Shown here: piece by piece, positions 30,956-40,078 of the stretch
Numbering within the stretch: position 1 is the first letter of the stretch
Layout of the letters: every line of letters starts with the position of its first letter
NCBI GenBank assembly: GCA_020637615.1
Contig: JACKKC010000029.1
Coordinates: forward strand, 1-40,288
Direction of reading: 5' to 3'
From: Rhodovulum sp.
Lineage (GTDB): Bacteria; Pseudomonadota; Alphaproteobacteria; Rhodobacterales; Rhodobacteraceae
DNA: 40,288 nt
Notes under the pieces: generated by a model
Told to the model about the DNA's origin: nothing
The model's database searches: none
Seen by the model: the letters and a program-made list of their open reading frames with translations, nothing else
Program-made: the position numbers and the translations under genes

Positions 30956-33234
30956 GTGCGACCGGCGCCCCCGTGTCCAATCCGGCGGTCGACATCAACG
31001 ACGTTCGACGCTTCGCGGAGGTCGTCTTTGGCGGCCTTTCCGGGTTCGTCGACCTCCGGATGCTCGGCGAGAAGGGCATGCCGGAGCAGCGCCCGCGCTG
31101 CGATTGCCAGCCGATCGACGATCAGCTCACCACCTGGCTCGCCCGGTCTGCCGTGAGGGCGACGGCGGCGCAACTCTGCTGCGCGGTTGTTCCGATGGCG
31201 CTCGACAGGCGGGGCCGGGCACGAGCGGGAAGCCTGGGTGCGACAGCCGTGATCGTGATCGATCTCGACGAGGGCGACATTGCGGCAAAGCGGGCCCACC
31301 TGACGACGCACCTCGGCGCACCGAGCCTCGTCGTTGCATCCGGCGGCGTCACCGGTTCCGGCGAGGCGAAGCTCCATCTTTACTGGCGACTCGCCGATCC
31401 AGCCTTTGCTGCCGATCTCGAAGTGGTTCGTATTGCCCGCGAGACTGCCGCGCGCAAGGTCGGCGCCGATCCTTCTCTTGCCCGGATCCAGCAGCCGATC
31501 AGGCTGCCGGGCTCGGTGCATTGCAAGCAGGGTCACCGCAGACCGGTGCGGATCGTGGCCGACTCAGGCGAAGCATACGATTTGGAGACGCTGGCGGAAG
31601 CTGCCTGCGCCATGCCGCACATCGGTGGCGAAAATGAACCCGGTGCAAATGGAGCTGCAGTAGTGCCTGCCTTGACGGGTCCGATCCGTGCGGGTGGCAT
31701 CGACGGGATCACCAGGTTCGATGCCCTGTCGAGCCACATCGGCAGGCAAGTCCGGCGGGCCCGACAGGGCGAGATCACCCGGGCCGAGGCGTGGGCGTCG
31801 GTGACCAGTTTCAATGCCACGATGATCGATCCGAGATGGGAAGAGCGGCGTCTCCGGCGCGAATTCGAGGCGCTGGAACTCGTCGACCGGCGCAACCATG
31901 GCGGAACTCCGCTCAGGGATCCCGACGACATCGATCGCACCGAGCATGGGCTTGCGCGGCGTCTGGCCGATGAACACGCCAACGACTGGCGCCATGTGCC
32001 GGGCCTCGGATGGCTCGCCTGGACGGGTTCCCATTGGCAACCCGACGAGACCAACCGTGTCGTGGAGCTCTGCCGCAGACTTTGCGAGGAGGCGGCGACT
32101 GGGCAGACGGCGTCCGACCGCAGGCGGCTGCTCAGTGATCGCACCATCCGTGCCGTCGAGCGGCTTTCCCGGTGCGATCCGCGCATCTCGGCCGCCGGCG
32201 CCGATTGGGATGCCGACGGAATGCTGCTCAACACACCCGACGGCGTCATCGATCTGCGCACCGGTGAAGTCTCGCCCGGCGACCCCGGGCTGAAACTGAC
32301 GCGGATCACCCGGGCCTCGCCCGGAAACGGTTGCGCGCGCTGGATGGCATTCCTCGACGAGATCACCGGTGGCGAGGGAGAGATAGCCGCGTACCTGCAG
32401 CGCGTTGCCGGCTACTGCCTGACCGGCAGGACCGACGAGCAGGCGTTCTTCTTCCTTCATGGGCCCGGCGCCAACGGCAAGACCGTCTTCCTCGAGGTGC
32501 TTGCCGATGTGCTCGGATCCTACTCCCGGACGGCACCGCTGGACACGTTCATGGCATCCCGTGGCGATCGGCAGCCGATCGACCTGGCCGCTCTCGAGGG
32601 GGCGCGCATGGCCATCGCCACCGAGACCGAGGCAGGCCGGCCATGGTCGGAGGCAAGGATCAAGGCGATCACCGGTGGTGACCGGATCGCCATCCGGCAG
32701 CTCTACCGGCCGTACTACGAGACGACCCCGGGATACAAACTGCTCATTTCCGGCAATCATCGCCCGCGCCTGACGGGGGGCGGCATGAGCATGGCCCGAC
32801 GCCTGCAACTCGTTCCCTTCGATACGGTGATCCCGGAAGAACGGCGGGACACACGCCTCCGCGAAAGACTCGTTGGCGAGCGCGACGGGATTCTCGGGTG
32901 GATGCTGGAGGGCTGCCTCACCTGGCAGAAGAGCGGATTGCGGCCGCCCCGAAAGGTTCGCGAGGCCGGCTCGAGCTACCTCGACGGTGAGGATTTCGTG
33001 GCGCAGTGGATCGCCGAGGATTGCGAAGTAGGCGCGCAGCTGCACGCGAGCAGCGCCGAGCTTTTTGCCAGCTGGCGGCTCCGGGCGGAATCGCTCGGAT
33101 TGAACCCGGGAAGCGCCCGTGACCTCGGTGAGAAGCTGCGCGATCTCGGATACAGGCCCTTCCGGAACCGCAGCGCACGTGGCTGGACGGGGCTGCGGCC
33201 ACGCCCTCTGGAGTCGGTCGGGGCCAGGAAATGA
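30952..33234 (+). CDS. P4-type phage/plasmid primase-helicase
   Basis: A 760-aa replication protein. The N-terminal 250 residues are primase-like (AVIVIDLDEGDIAAKRAHL, PSLVVASGGVTGSGEAKLHL, YWRLADPAFAADLEVVR, RLPGSVHCKQGHRRPVRIV), as in RepB/primase-polymerase-type domains. Residues from about 360 are the D5/P4-type C-terminal part with an SF3 helicase: Walker A G504-PGANGKT, RMAIATETEAGRPWSEARIK, and YKLLISGNHRPRLTGGGMSM (sensor). It would prime and unwind the element's own DNA at its origin. It is the replication protein expected in a P4-like satellite or in many prophages. ATG 30952 overlaps the stop of the HTH gene. Confidence 0.92.
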   Translation: MSATGAPVSNPAVDINDVRRFAEVVFGGLSGFVDLRMLGEKGMPEQRPRCDCQPIDDQLTTWLARSAVRATAAQLCCAVVPMALDRRGRARAGSLGATAVIVIDLDEGDIAAKRAHLTTHLGAPSLVVASGGVTGSGEAKLHLYWRLADPAFAADLEVVRIARETAARKVGADPSLARIQQPIRLPGSVHCKQGHRRPVRIVADSGEAYDLETLAEAACAMPHIGGENEPGANGAAVVPALTGPIRAGGIDGITRFDALSSHIGRQVRRARQGEITRAEAWASVTSFNATMIDPRWEERRLRREFEALELVDRRNHGGTPLRDPDDIDRTEHGLARRLADEHANDWRHVPGLGWLAWTGSHWQPDETNRVVELCRRLCEEAATGQTASDRRRLLSDRTIRAVERLSRCDPRISAAGADWDADGMLLNTPDGVIDLRTGEVSPGDPGLKLTRITRASPGNGCARWMAFLDEITGGEGEIAAYLQRVAGYCLTGRTDEQAFFFLHGPGANGKTVFLEVLADVLGSYSRTAPLDTFMASRGDRQPIDLAALEGARMAIATETEAGRPWSEARIKAITGGDRIAIRQLYRPYYETTPGYKLLISGNHRPRLTGGGMSMARRLQLVPFDTVIPEERRDTRLRERLVGERDGILGWMLEGCLTWQKSGLRPPRKVREAGSSYLDGEDFVAQWIAEDCEVGAQLHASSAELFASWRLRAESLGLNPGSARDLGEKLRDLGYRPFRNRSARGWTGLRPRPLESVGARK

Positions 33235-33428
33235 AGAATCCGCTCCATCCCCGCCACATGCGCCCGGAGGAGCGTCGGGCAGAGATCTGCCGCCTTCTCG
33301 CCCTCGGCCTGATCCGCCTCCGCGCCCGGCAGTCAAGGGAACTATCTGCACACGCTGGAGAAATTCCGCTACACAACCCGCCCGGCCGGAGCGGTCATGC
33401 AAATCTGAGCCGACGGAGAGTTGCATGA
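33231..33428 (+). CDS. Small Arg-rich conserved-type ORF
   Basis: A 65-aa protein (HMRPEERRAEICRLLALGLI, RLRARQSRELSAHAGEIPLH). Its ATG overlaps the primase stop (ATGA) and its stop overlaps the DUF2924 start (ATGA), which supports it being real. Small proteins starting PEERRxEICRLLAxGLxRLxxR are, as I recall, often found before DUF2924 and recombinase genes; no function is known. Confidence 0.7.
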   Translation: MKNPLHPRHMRPEERRAEICRLLALGLIRLRARQSRELSAHAGEIPLHNPPGRSGHANLSRRRVA

Positions 33429-33871
33429 CCGACCCCATCCCCGCGCGCCTGGCCGCGCTGAAGACGACGCCCACGCCAGACCTCAAGCAGCAGTGGCGCG
33501 ATCTCTTCGACAGCGAACCGCCGCCCTTCAATCGCCGCTACCTCGAGAGCCGCCTCGCCTATCGCATCCAGGAATTGGCCTATGGTGGGCTGAAACCCGA
33601 GACGATGAAGCGCCTGCAGGAACTGGGCGACGAGATCGGGACGGAGACCGCACCGGGCCGCAGACGCCGGCAGGAAGGCCTGCCGATCGTCGGGACCCGG
33701 CTGATCCGCGAGTGGCGGGGTGTCGAGCACATCGTGACGGTGACACGCGGTGGTTTCGAATGGCAGGGCCGGCCATACAAGTCGCTCTCCGCCATCGCTC
33801 GCGCCATCACCGGTACGCGGTGGAACGGTTGGACCTTCTTCGGTCTCAAGAACCATCGGAGGCAGACATGA
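33425..33871 (+). CDS. DUF2924 protein
   Basis: A 148-aa protein of the DUF2924 family: LKQQWRDLFDSEPPPFNRRY, LESRLAYRIQELAYGGLKPE, GTRLIREWRGVEHIVTVTRG, GFEWQGRPYKSLSAIARAIT, GTRWNGWTFFGLK. The family almost always sits beside large serine recombinases of alphaproteobacterial phages and integrative elements and may assist them in DNA binding; its mechanism is not known. ATG 33425 and the stop each overlap the neighbouring genes by ATGA. Confidence 0.9.
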   Translation: MTDPIPARLAALKTTPTPDLKQQWRDLFDSEPPPFNRRYLESRLAYRIQELAYGGLKPETMKRLQELGDEIGTETAPGRRRRQEGLPIVGTRLIREWRGVEHIVTVTRGGFEWQGRPYKSLSAIARAITGTRWNGWTFFGLKNHRRQT

Positions 33872-34691
33872 CGAAGCCCCCGGAGAAATCGAAGGTCGTC
33901 CGCAAGCTCCGCTGCGCGGTCTACACCCGGAAGTCCTCCGAGGAAGGGCTGGAGCAGGAGTTCAACAGCCTGCATGCTCAGCGCGAGGCCTGCGAGGCGT
34001 TCATCGCCAGCCAGCGCTCCGAGGGTTGGGTGCTGGTCCGCGATCAGTATGACGACGGCGGCATCTCCGGCGGCACGTTGGATCGCCCCGGCCTGCAGCG
34101 GCTGCTGGAGGACATCGAGGACGGGCTGGTCGACGTGGTTGTCGTTTACAAGATCGACCGCCTCAGCCGCTCGGTCGCCGATTTCGCCAAGCTGGTCGAG
34201 GTGTTCGACAGGAACCAGGTGACCTTCGTCTCGGTGACGCAGTCGTTCAATACGACCACCTCCATGGGCCGGCTGACGCTGAACATCCTGCTGTCGTTCG
34301 CCCAGTTCGAGCGCGAGGTCACCGCCGAGCGTATCCGCGACAAGGTCGCCGCCAGCCGGAAGAAGGGGATGTGGATGGGTGGGGTGCCGCCCTTCGGCTA
34401 CCGCGTCGAGAATCGGAAACTGGTGGTCGACGAAGAGCGTGCCGAGCATGTCCGCTGGATCTTCGCCCGCTTCCTCGAGATCGGTTCGGGCACGGAACTG
34501 GCGCGGGAGGTCTGCATGCGGGGTCTCCGGACGCCCCGCGGCAATCGAATCGACAAGAAATACATCTACCGGATGCTCAGTAACCGCGCGTACATCGGCG
34601 AGGCGGTCCACAGGGGCGACAGCTATCCGGGCGAGCACGATGCCATTATCGACCGCGAGGTTTGGGACCGTGTCCATGCGATCCTGCAGGA
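33868..34691 (+). pseudogene. Large serine recombinase, 3' end cut by IS3 copy 2
   Basis: From ATG 33868, 275 codons encode the resolvase domain (CAVYTRKSSEEGLEQEFNSL with catalytic Ser near 23, VVVYKIDRLSRSVADFAKLV, LLSFAQFEREVTAERIRDKV) and most of the recombinase domain (GVPPFGYRVENRKLVVDEER, KYIYRMLSNRAYIGEAVHRG). The frame enters IS3 at 34692 and stops at 34728. The zinc ribbon and coiled coil of full enzymes (500-700 aa) are missing, so integration activity is probably lost. It was the likely integrase of the module to its left. Confidence 0.9.
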
Positions 34692-34776
34692 TGTCCGCCG
34701 TCAGCACCCGTGGGACGATATGAGGTGATTGAGCAACGGAGGGTTTCTGGTTCATCGTAACCGCCAAGGAGTGGAG

Positions 34777-35151
34777 ATGAGCCAGAAACCCGGAACGCAG
34801 AGAGCGGCCGCCGAGAAGGTGGTGAAAGAGATCCGTCGAGCGACGCGGAAGCAGCATTCGGCGGAGGAAAAGATCAGGATCGTCCTCGCCGGGTTGCGCG
34901 GCGAGGACAGCATCGCGGAGCACTGTCGCCGAGAAGGGATCGCGCAGAGCCTGTACTACAGCTGGTCGAAGGAGTTCCTCGAGGCCGGCAAGCGACGCCT
35001 TGCGGGCGACACGGCACGTCAGGCGACGAGTCCTGAGGTGAAGGAGCTGCGCGCCGAGGCGGCGGCGCTGAAGGAGGCGGTGGCTGATCTCACGCTGGAG
35101 AACCGTCTGCTCAAAAAAAGCATGACCGGGGCTGGGGGCGACCGCGCATGA
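34777..35151 (+). CDS. IS3-family transposase OrfA (copy 2)
   Basis: 124 residues, identical to OrfA of copy 1, with the same HTH, coiled coil and A7 run (35113-35119) and ATGA overlap with OrfB. Confidence 0.9.
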   Translation: MSQKPGTQRAAAEKVVKEIRRATRKQHSAEEKIRIVLAGLRGEDSIAEHCRREGIAQSLYYSWSKEFLEAGKRRLAGDTARQATSPEVKELRAEAAALKEAVADLTLENRLLKKSMTGAGGDRA

Positions 35152-36128
35152 GGTATGTCGCCGCCGAGAAGCTCGAGATCATCCGGCTGGTCGAAGGATC
35201 GCACCTGCCGGTGCGCCGGACCCTGGCGCGGATCGGGGTGCCGTCCGCGACCTTCTACCGCTGGTACGACCGCTACCGTGAGCATGGGCCGGAAGGCTTG
35301 GAGGACCGGTCGCCCAGGCCCGGCCGGGTGTGGAACCGCATCCCCGAGCCGGTGCGGGAGCGCATTCTCGCCCTCGCGCTCGAGGCGCCGGAGCTGTCGG
35401 CGCGGGAGCTGGCCATCCGCTTCACCGACGAAGAGAAGTATTTCGTCTCAGAGGCTTCGGTCTATCGCCTGCTCAAGGCGCACGACCTGATCACCAGCCC
35501 TGCCTTCGTCGTGGCAAAGGCGGCAGAGGCGTTCACGGAACAGACGACGGCACCGAACCAGCTCTGGCAGACTGACTTCACCTATCTCAAGGTCGCCGGC
35601 TGGGGCTGGTTCTACCTCTCGACGATCCTCGACGACTATTCCCGCTTCATCGTCGCCTGGAAGCTCTGCACCAGCATGCGCGCCGGTGACGTCACCGATA
35701 CGCTGGAGCTTGCCCTGGCGGCCTCGGGCTGCGACACCGCCAACGTCGTCCATCGTCCCCGGTTGCTCAGCGACAACGGCTCGTCCTACGTCGCGGGCGA
35801 TCTCGCGGACTGGCTCGCGGACAAGGGTATCGCCCATATCCGCGGCGCGCCGAACCACCCCCAGACCCAAGGCAAGATCGAGCGCTGGCACCAGACGCTG
35901 AAGAACCGCGTTCTGCTCGAGAACTACTTCCTGCCGGGCCAGCTCGAGGCCGCCGTCGCAGCCTTCGTCGAGCACTACAACCACTGCCGCTACCACGAGA
36001 GCCTCGGCAACCTGACCCCCGCCGATGTCTACCTCGGCCGCAGTCAGGCCATCCTCGAGGCCCGAGAAAAGATTAAGAAACTGACCATTCAAAACCGCCG
36101 CTTGAGCCATCACGGCCGAGCGGCCTAA
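35148..36128 (+). CDS. IS3-family transposase OrfB (copy 2)
   Basis: 326 residues with the DDE core; differs from copy 1 by one residue (GRSQAILEAREK in place of GRGQAILEAREK). Both copies look intact, so either could still move. Confidence 0.93.
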   Translation: MRYVAAEKLEIIRLVEGSHLPVRRTLARIGVPSATFYRWYDRYREHGPEGLEDRSPRPGRVWNRIPEPVRERILALALEAPELSARELAIRFTDEEKYFVSEASVYRLLKAHDLITSPAFVVAKAAEAFTEQTTAPNQLWQTDFTYLKVAGWGWFYLSTILDDYSRFIVAWKLCTSMRAGDVTDTLELALAASGCDTANVVHRPRLLSDNGSSYVAGDLADWLADKGIAHIRGAPNHPQTQGKIERWHQTLKNRVLLENYFLPGQLEAAVAAFVEHYNHCRYHESLGNLTPADVYLGRSQAILEAREKIKKLTIQNRRLSHHGRAA

Positions 36129-36200
36129 CCTGAAACAGATGAGCCAGAGCCCTCCAATGCTCGATCAGCTTAGATGTCCCGAAAAGTCTGACGACGGACA

Positions 36201-36866
36201 CACAACGACATCAAGCCGGGGAACATTCTGCTGGGGTCTCAGCAGCAGGCCATGCTGTCGGACTACGGGATTACGGGCGTTTCATCGAACGGTGCCCCGG
36301 TAGCGGCCCCGAACGCCTACGTTCTCCACCGTGCACCGGAAGTCCTCGCGACTGGAAACATCGGTGTCAGTTCGGACATCTTCCAGGTCGGGATGACCCT
36401 TGCGAGGTTGCTGATTCACCTGGACCACCTGCGTGCAGTCCGCGCCAGCATCGGCCCGGCGCAGTACGAACAGGACATTGCGTCGGGGAAGCTGCTTCAG
36501 GCGAAGGACTTCGGGTGCCACATCCCGGCAGCAGTTCGTCGCGTCATCCTGAAGGCTGTCCATCCTGATCCGGCCAAACGGTACACTAGCGCGCTCGAGA
36601 TGCGGCGCGCGCTCGAGAAGCTGGACTATCCCGGGCACTGGACCGTTGACGCTGCCGGCAATGAGGTCGGCAAATGCGGGACCTACGAATTCTCCCACTC
36701 GGTCTCGCCTGTGGCAGGCGGGATGTTCGACGTAACCTGCAGCAAGCGCAATGTGGTCTCGGGCAATACTCAGCGCGTCACCCAGTTCTGCAGGCGTGGT
36801 CTAACCCAGAAACAGGCGGAAAAGGTCGTCGCAGGCTTCAAGCAATTCGTGGTGACCGGGAAATGA
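36201..36866 (+). pseudogene. Ser/Thr protein kinase, 5' part removed by IS3
   Basis: The frame is open from the first base after the IS: HNDIKPGNILLG is the catalytic loop (HxD.KxxN), LSDYGI takes the place of DFG, and HRAPEVL is the APE motif. The C-lobe follows (SSDIFQVGMTLARLLIHLDH, LKAVHPDPAKRYTSALEMRR). About 75 residues after the kinase fold (GHWTVDAAGNEVGKCGTYEF, VTQFCRRGLTQKQAEKVVAG) are a separate small domain. The N-lobe with the ATP loop and Lys is missing, so activity is lost unless a start is supplied elsewhere. It overlaps hsdR by ATGA, showing that it belonged to the restriction operon. Confidence 0.87.
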
Positions 36867-39800
36867 CCTTCAACGCCGCCGAGAAACACCAGTCCCAAGT
36901 GCCAGCGCTGCAGTTGCTGGTTGCCCTCGGGTTCACCCCGCTCTCACAGGAGGAGGCGCTGCGCCTGCGCGGTGGGCGCCTGCGAAACGTGGTGCTGGAC
37001 GATGTGCTCGCCGAGCAGCTCATGCGCATCAATCGGTTCACGCATCGCGGCCGCGAGTATGCCTTCGATCTGGAGGACGCGCACGAGGCAATGCGGCGGC
37101 TCAAGCCCACGCCAGATCGGCTGAAGGGTCTGCGCGGCACGAACCAGGACATCTACGACACGCTCGTCCTCGGCACGACCATCACGAAGTCCATCGACGG
37201 CGACTCGAAGAGCTACTCGTTCCGCTACATCGATTGGGAGCGGCCGGAGAACAACGTCTTCCACGTCACGGCAGAGTTCTCGGTCGAAAGGACCGCATCG
37301 AGCCAGACCAAGCGCTGCGACATCGTCGCGTTCGTGAACGGCATCCCGATCCTGGTGATCGAGAACAAGCGGCCGACCGAAAGCCTGAAGAAGGCGGACA
37401 GCCAGCTGATCGGCTACCAGAACGAGGACAACATCCCGCAGCTCTTCCACTTCGCCCAGCTGCTGATCGGCATGAACCGGAACGAGGCGCGCTACGCGAC
37501 CGTCGGGACGCCGCGGAAGTTCTGGCAGACCTGGCGCGACGAGGAAGACACCGACGAGGCCATCGCCCCCTTTGCCAACCGCGTCCTCACCGCGGCGGAG
37601 AAGGTCGCCATCTTCTCCGGTGATTTCGCGGGCGCGCGCGCCTATTTCGACGCGATGGCCGCTGAGGGCGACCGCGCGGTCACGGCTCAGGACCGGACGG
37701 TGTACGCGCTGTGCCGCCCCGAGCGTTTGCTCGATCTCATCCGCCGCTTCACCGTGTTCGATGGAGGCGTCCGCAAGGTTGCGCGCCACCAGCAGTTCTT
37801 TGGCATCCGGCGCGCGGTCGAAACGGTCAAGCAGCACGACGTCAGCGGCGCGCGCAAGGGCGGCGTGATCTGGCACACGCATGGCTCGGGCAAGTCGCTG
37901 ACGATGGTGATGCTTGGGCGCTCGCTCGCTTTCGAGCGCAGCATCGAGAACCCACGAATCATCATCGTCACGGACCGAGATGATCTCGACAAGCAGATCA
38001 AGGATACCTTCAAGTCCTGCGACCTGGAGCCGGTCCGCGCGACGAGCGGGGCTCACCTTCTGGAGCTGGTCCAGAACAAGGCTCCGCTGGTCACTACGAT
38101 CATCAACAAATTCGACACGGCGCTTAAGAACAGCAAGCTGGCGGATGAGGATCCGAACATCTTCGTGCTGGTGGACGAGAGCCACAGGACGCAGACGGGG
38201 CGCTACTGCGGCCACAGCCAATTCGCCGCCAAGATGCGGCGTCTCCTGCCCAAGGCCTGCTACCTCGGCTTCACCGGCACGCCCCTGCTGAAGAAGGAGA
38301 AGAACACGCTTTCGACCTTCGGGAGGCTGATCCACCGCTACGCCATCGATGAGGCGGTCGCCGACGGCGCCGTCGTGCCGCTTCTCTACGAGGGACGACT
38401 TGTGGAGCAGCAGGTCTCTGGCACCGTGATCGACCGCTGGTTCGAGAAGATCAGCGAGGGGCTCACCGACAGTCAGAAGGCCGACCTCAAACGCAAGTTC
38501 TCCAGGATGGACGCGCTGGCGAAGACCGACCAGGCCATCCGGGCCAAGGCGTTCGACATCTCCGAGCACTATCGCCAGCACTGGCAGGGGACCGGCTTCA
38601 AGGCGCAGCTCGTTGCCCCCTCGAAGGCCGCAGCCGTCCGCTTCAAGGAAGTTCTCGACGAGATCGGCCACGTCTCGAGCGCGATCGTCATCTCCCCGCC
38701 GGACGAAAACGAGGGCAACGAGGAGGTCGACCAGGAGTCCAAGGACCTCGTACGCCGCTTCTGGTCGCAGATGATGACGCGGTACAAGACCGAGGAGGAG
38801 TACAACCGCCAGATCATCGATGCCTTCAAGGGCTCCGGCGATCCGGAGATCCTCATCGTCGTCTCCAAGCTTCTCACCGGCTTCGACGCCCCCCGGAACA
38901 CGGTGCTCTACGTCTGCAAGTCCCTGAAGGAACACAATCTCCTGCAGGCAATTGCGCGCGTGAACCGTCTCTACGAGGACGGCGGCACGGAGAAGCAATT
39001 CGGTTTCATCGTCGACTACGAGGGTCTACTCGGCGAGCTGGACAGCGCCCTGACGACGTACAGCGCCTTTGAAGGTTACGAGGCGGCCGACCTCGCCGGG
39101 ACGGTGCACGATGTCCGGGAGGAGATCCGCAAGCTACCCCAGCTTCACGATCAGCTTTGGGACCTCTTCAAGCCGGTGAAGAACAAGAAGGACATGGAAC
39201 AGTTCGAGCAGCACCTCGCTGACGAGGCGCTGCGCCATGAGTTCTACGCGCGCCTCAAGGCATTCAGCCGCTGCCTGCACATCTCGCTCTCGTCCGACAA
39301 GCTGTTCGATGTCTTCGACGAGGCCAAGATCGATGCTCTGAAACGCGACTGGAAACAGTTCTCCGAACTCAAGCGCTCGGTCCAGCTCCGCTACCAGGAG
39401 ACGGTCGATGTCCGCGAGTTCGAGCCGAAGATCCAGAAGCTCCTTGATGACCACGTCGTGGCAATGCCGGCGGAGACCATCATCGAGGTGGTCAACATCA
39501 ACGATCCCGACGCGCTGAAGGCCGTCGTCGAAGAGACGGGGGTCTCCGAAGCCTCGAGGGCCGATCGCATCGCCAGCGCAACCCGGCGGGCAATCACCGA
39601 GAGGATGGATGAGGACCCGACGTTCTACAAAGAGTTCTCCGTGCTCCTCGAAGAGACCATCCGCGCCTACCGCGAGAAGCGCCTGTCCGAGCGCGACTAC
39701 CTGAACAGCGTCGTGAACCTCGCAAGCAAGGTCGCCCGCAAGGATCGGGGCCGGGATGTTCCCGAAAGCATCCGGGGCGATGAGGATGCACAGGCGTTCT

Positions 39801-40078
39801 TCGGGATCCTGGACGGTCAGCTGAAGACCGAAGGCGATGAGCTGGTAGCCGGCGACGATGCCGCAGCGATCGCTCAACAGATCATCGACATCATCAAGTC
39901 CCACGTGATCGTGGATATCTGGTCGAACGAGGTGGCCCAGAACAATCTGCGGAACGCCATCGATGACTACTTCTTTGACGTCCTTCGCGACGAGAAGGGC
40001 ATCGACCTCCCCGTGGAGGTGCTCGACGATCTCGAACTGAAGATCTTGGACCTCGCCCGGGCCCGGTTCGCAGCATGA
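36863..40078 (+). CDS. hsdR: Type I restriction enzyme R subunit
   Basis: A 1071-aa HsdR, normal length. The N-terminal nuclease has the PD-ExK pattern D153 (KRCDIVAFVNGIPI) and E167-N-K169 (VIENKRP). The SF2 translocase has Walker A HTHG341SGKS (WHTHGSGKSLTMVMLGRSL), D438-E-S-H441, LGFTGTPLLKKE and VSKLLTGFDAPRNTVLYVCK, QAIARVNRLYEDGG. The C-terminal part (from about 750) is the helical domain that contacts HsdM. With HsdM and HsdS it cuts unmodified foreign DNA far from the recognition site. hsdM and hsdS are not in the window; they may be further right, or have been lost at the IS3 edge. ATGA overlaps join it to both neighbours. Confidence 0.95.
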   Translation: MTFNAAEKHQSQVPALQLLVALGFTPLSQEEALRLRGGRLRNVVLDDVLAEQLMRINRFTHRGREYAFDLEDAHEAMRRLKPTPDRLKGLRGTNQDIYDTLVLGTTITKSIDGDSKSYSFRYIDWERPENNVFHVTAEFSVERTASSQTKRCDIVAFVNGIPILVIENKRPTESLKKADSQLIGYQNEDNIPQLFHFAQLLIGMNRNEARYATVGTPRKFWQTWRDEEDTDEAIAPFANRVLTAAEKVAIFSGDFAGARAYFDAMAAEGDRAVTAQDRTVYALCRPERLLDLIRRFTVFDGGVRKVARHQQFFGIRRAVETVKQHDVSGARKGGVIWHTHGSGKSLTMVMLGRSLAFERSIENPRIIIVTDRDDLDKQIKDTFKSCDLEPVRATSGAHLLELVQNKAPLVTTIINKFDTALKNSKLADEDPNIFVLVDESHRTQTGRYCGHSQFAAKMRRLLPKACYLGFTGTPLLKKEKNTLSTFGRLIHRYAIDEAVADGAVVPLLYEGRLVEQQVSGTVIDRWFEKISEGLTDSQKADLKRKFSRMDALAKTDQAIRAKAFDISEHYRQHWQGTGFKAQLVAPSKAAAVRFKEVLDEIGHVSSAIVISPPDENEGNEEVDQESKDLVRRFWSQMMTRYKTEEEYNRQIIDAFKGSGDPEILIVVSKLLTGFDAPRNTVLYVCKSLKEHNLLQAIARVNRLYEDGGTEKQFGFIVDYEGLLGELDSALTTYSAFEGYEAADLAGTVHDVREEIRKLPQLHDQLWDLFKPVKNKKDMEQFEQHLADEALRHEFYARLKAFSRCLHISLSSDKLFDVFDEAKIDALKRDWKQFSELKRSVQLRYQETVDVREFEPKIQKLLDDHVVAMPAETIIEVVNINDPDALKAVVEETGVSEASRADRIASATRRAITERMDEDPTFYKEFSVLLEETIRAYREKRLSERDYLNSVVNLASKVARKDRGRDVPESIRGDEDAQAFFGILDGQLKTEGDELVAGDDAAAIAQQIIDIIKSHVIVDIWSNEVAQNNLRNAIDDYFFDVLRDEKGIDLPVEVLDDLELKILDLARARFAA

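Larger units (their letters stand above)
34692..36200 (+). mobile_element. IS3-family insertion sequence, copy 2 (1509 bp)
   Basis: Same length, ends and orientation as copy 1, 16,505 bases apart. Differences found: A at 34720, A at 36042, A at 36065. Flanks (GGA left, CAC right) show no target duplication, and crossing the flanks with copy 1 gives none either. It cuts the serine recombinase on the left and a protein-kinase gene on the right. Confidence 0.93.
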
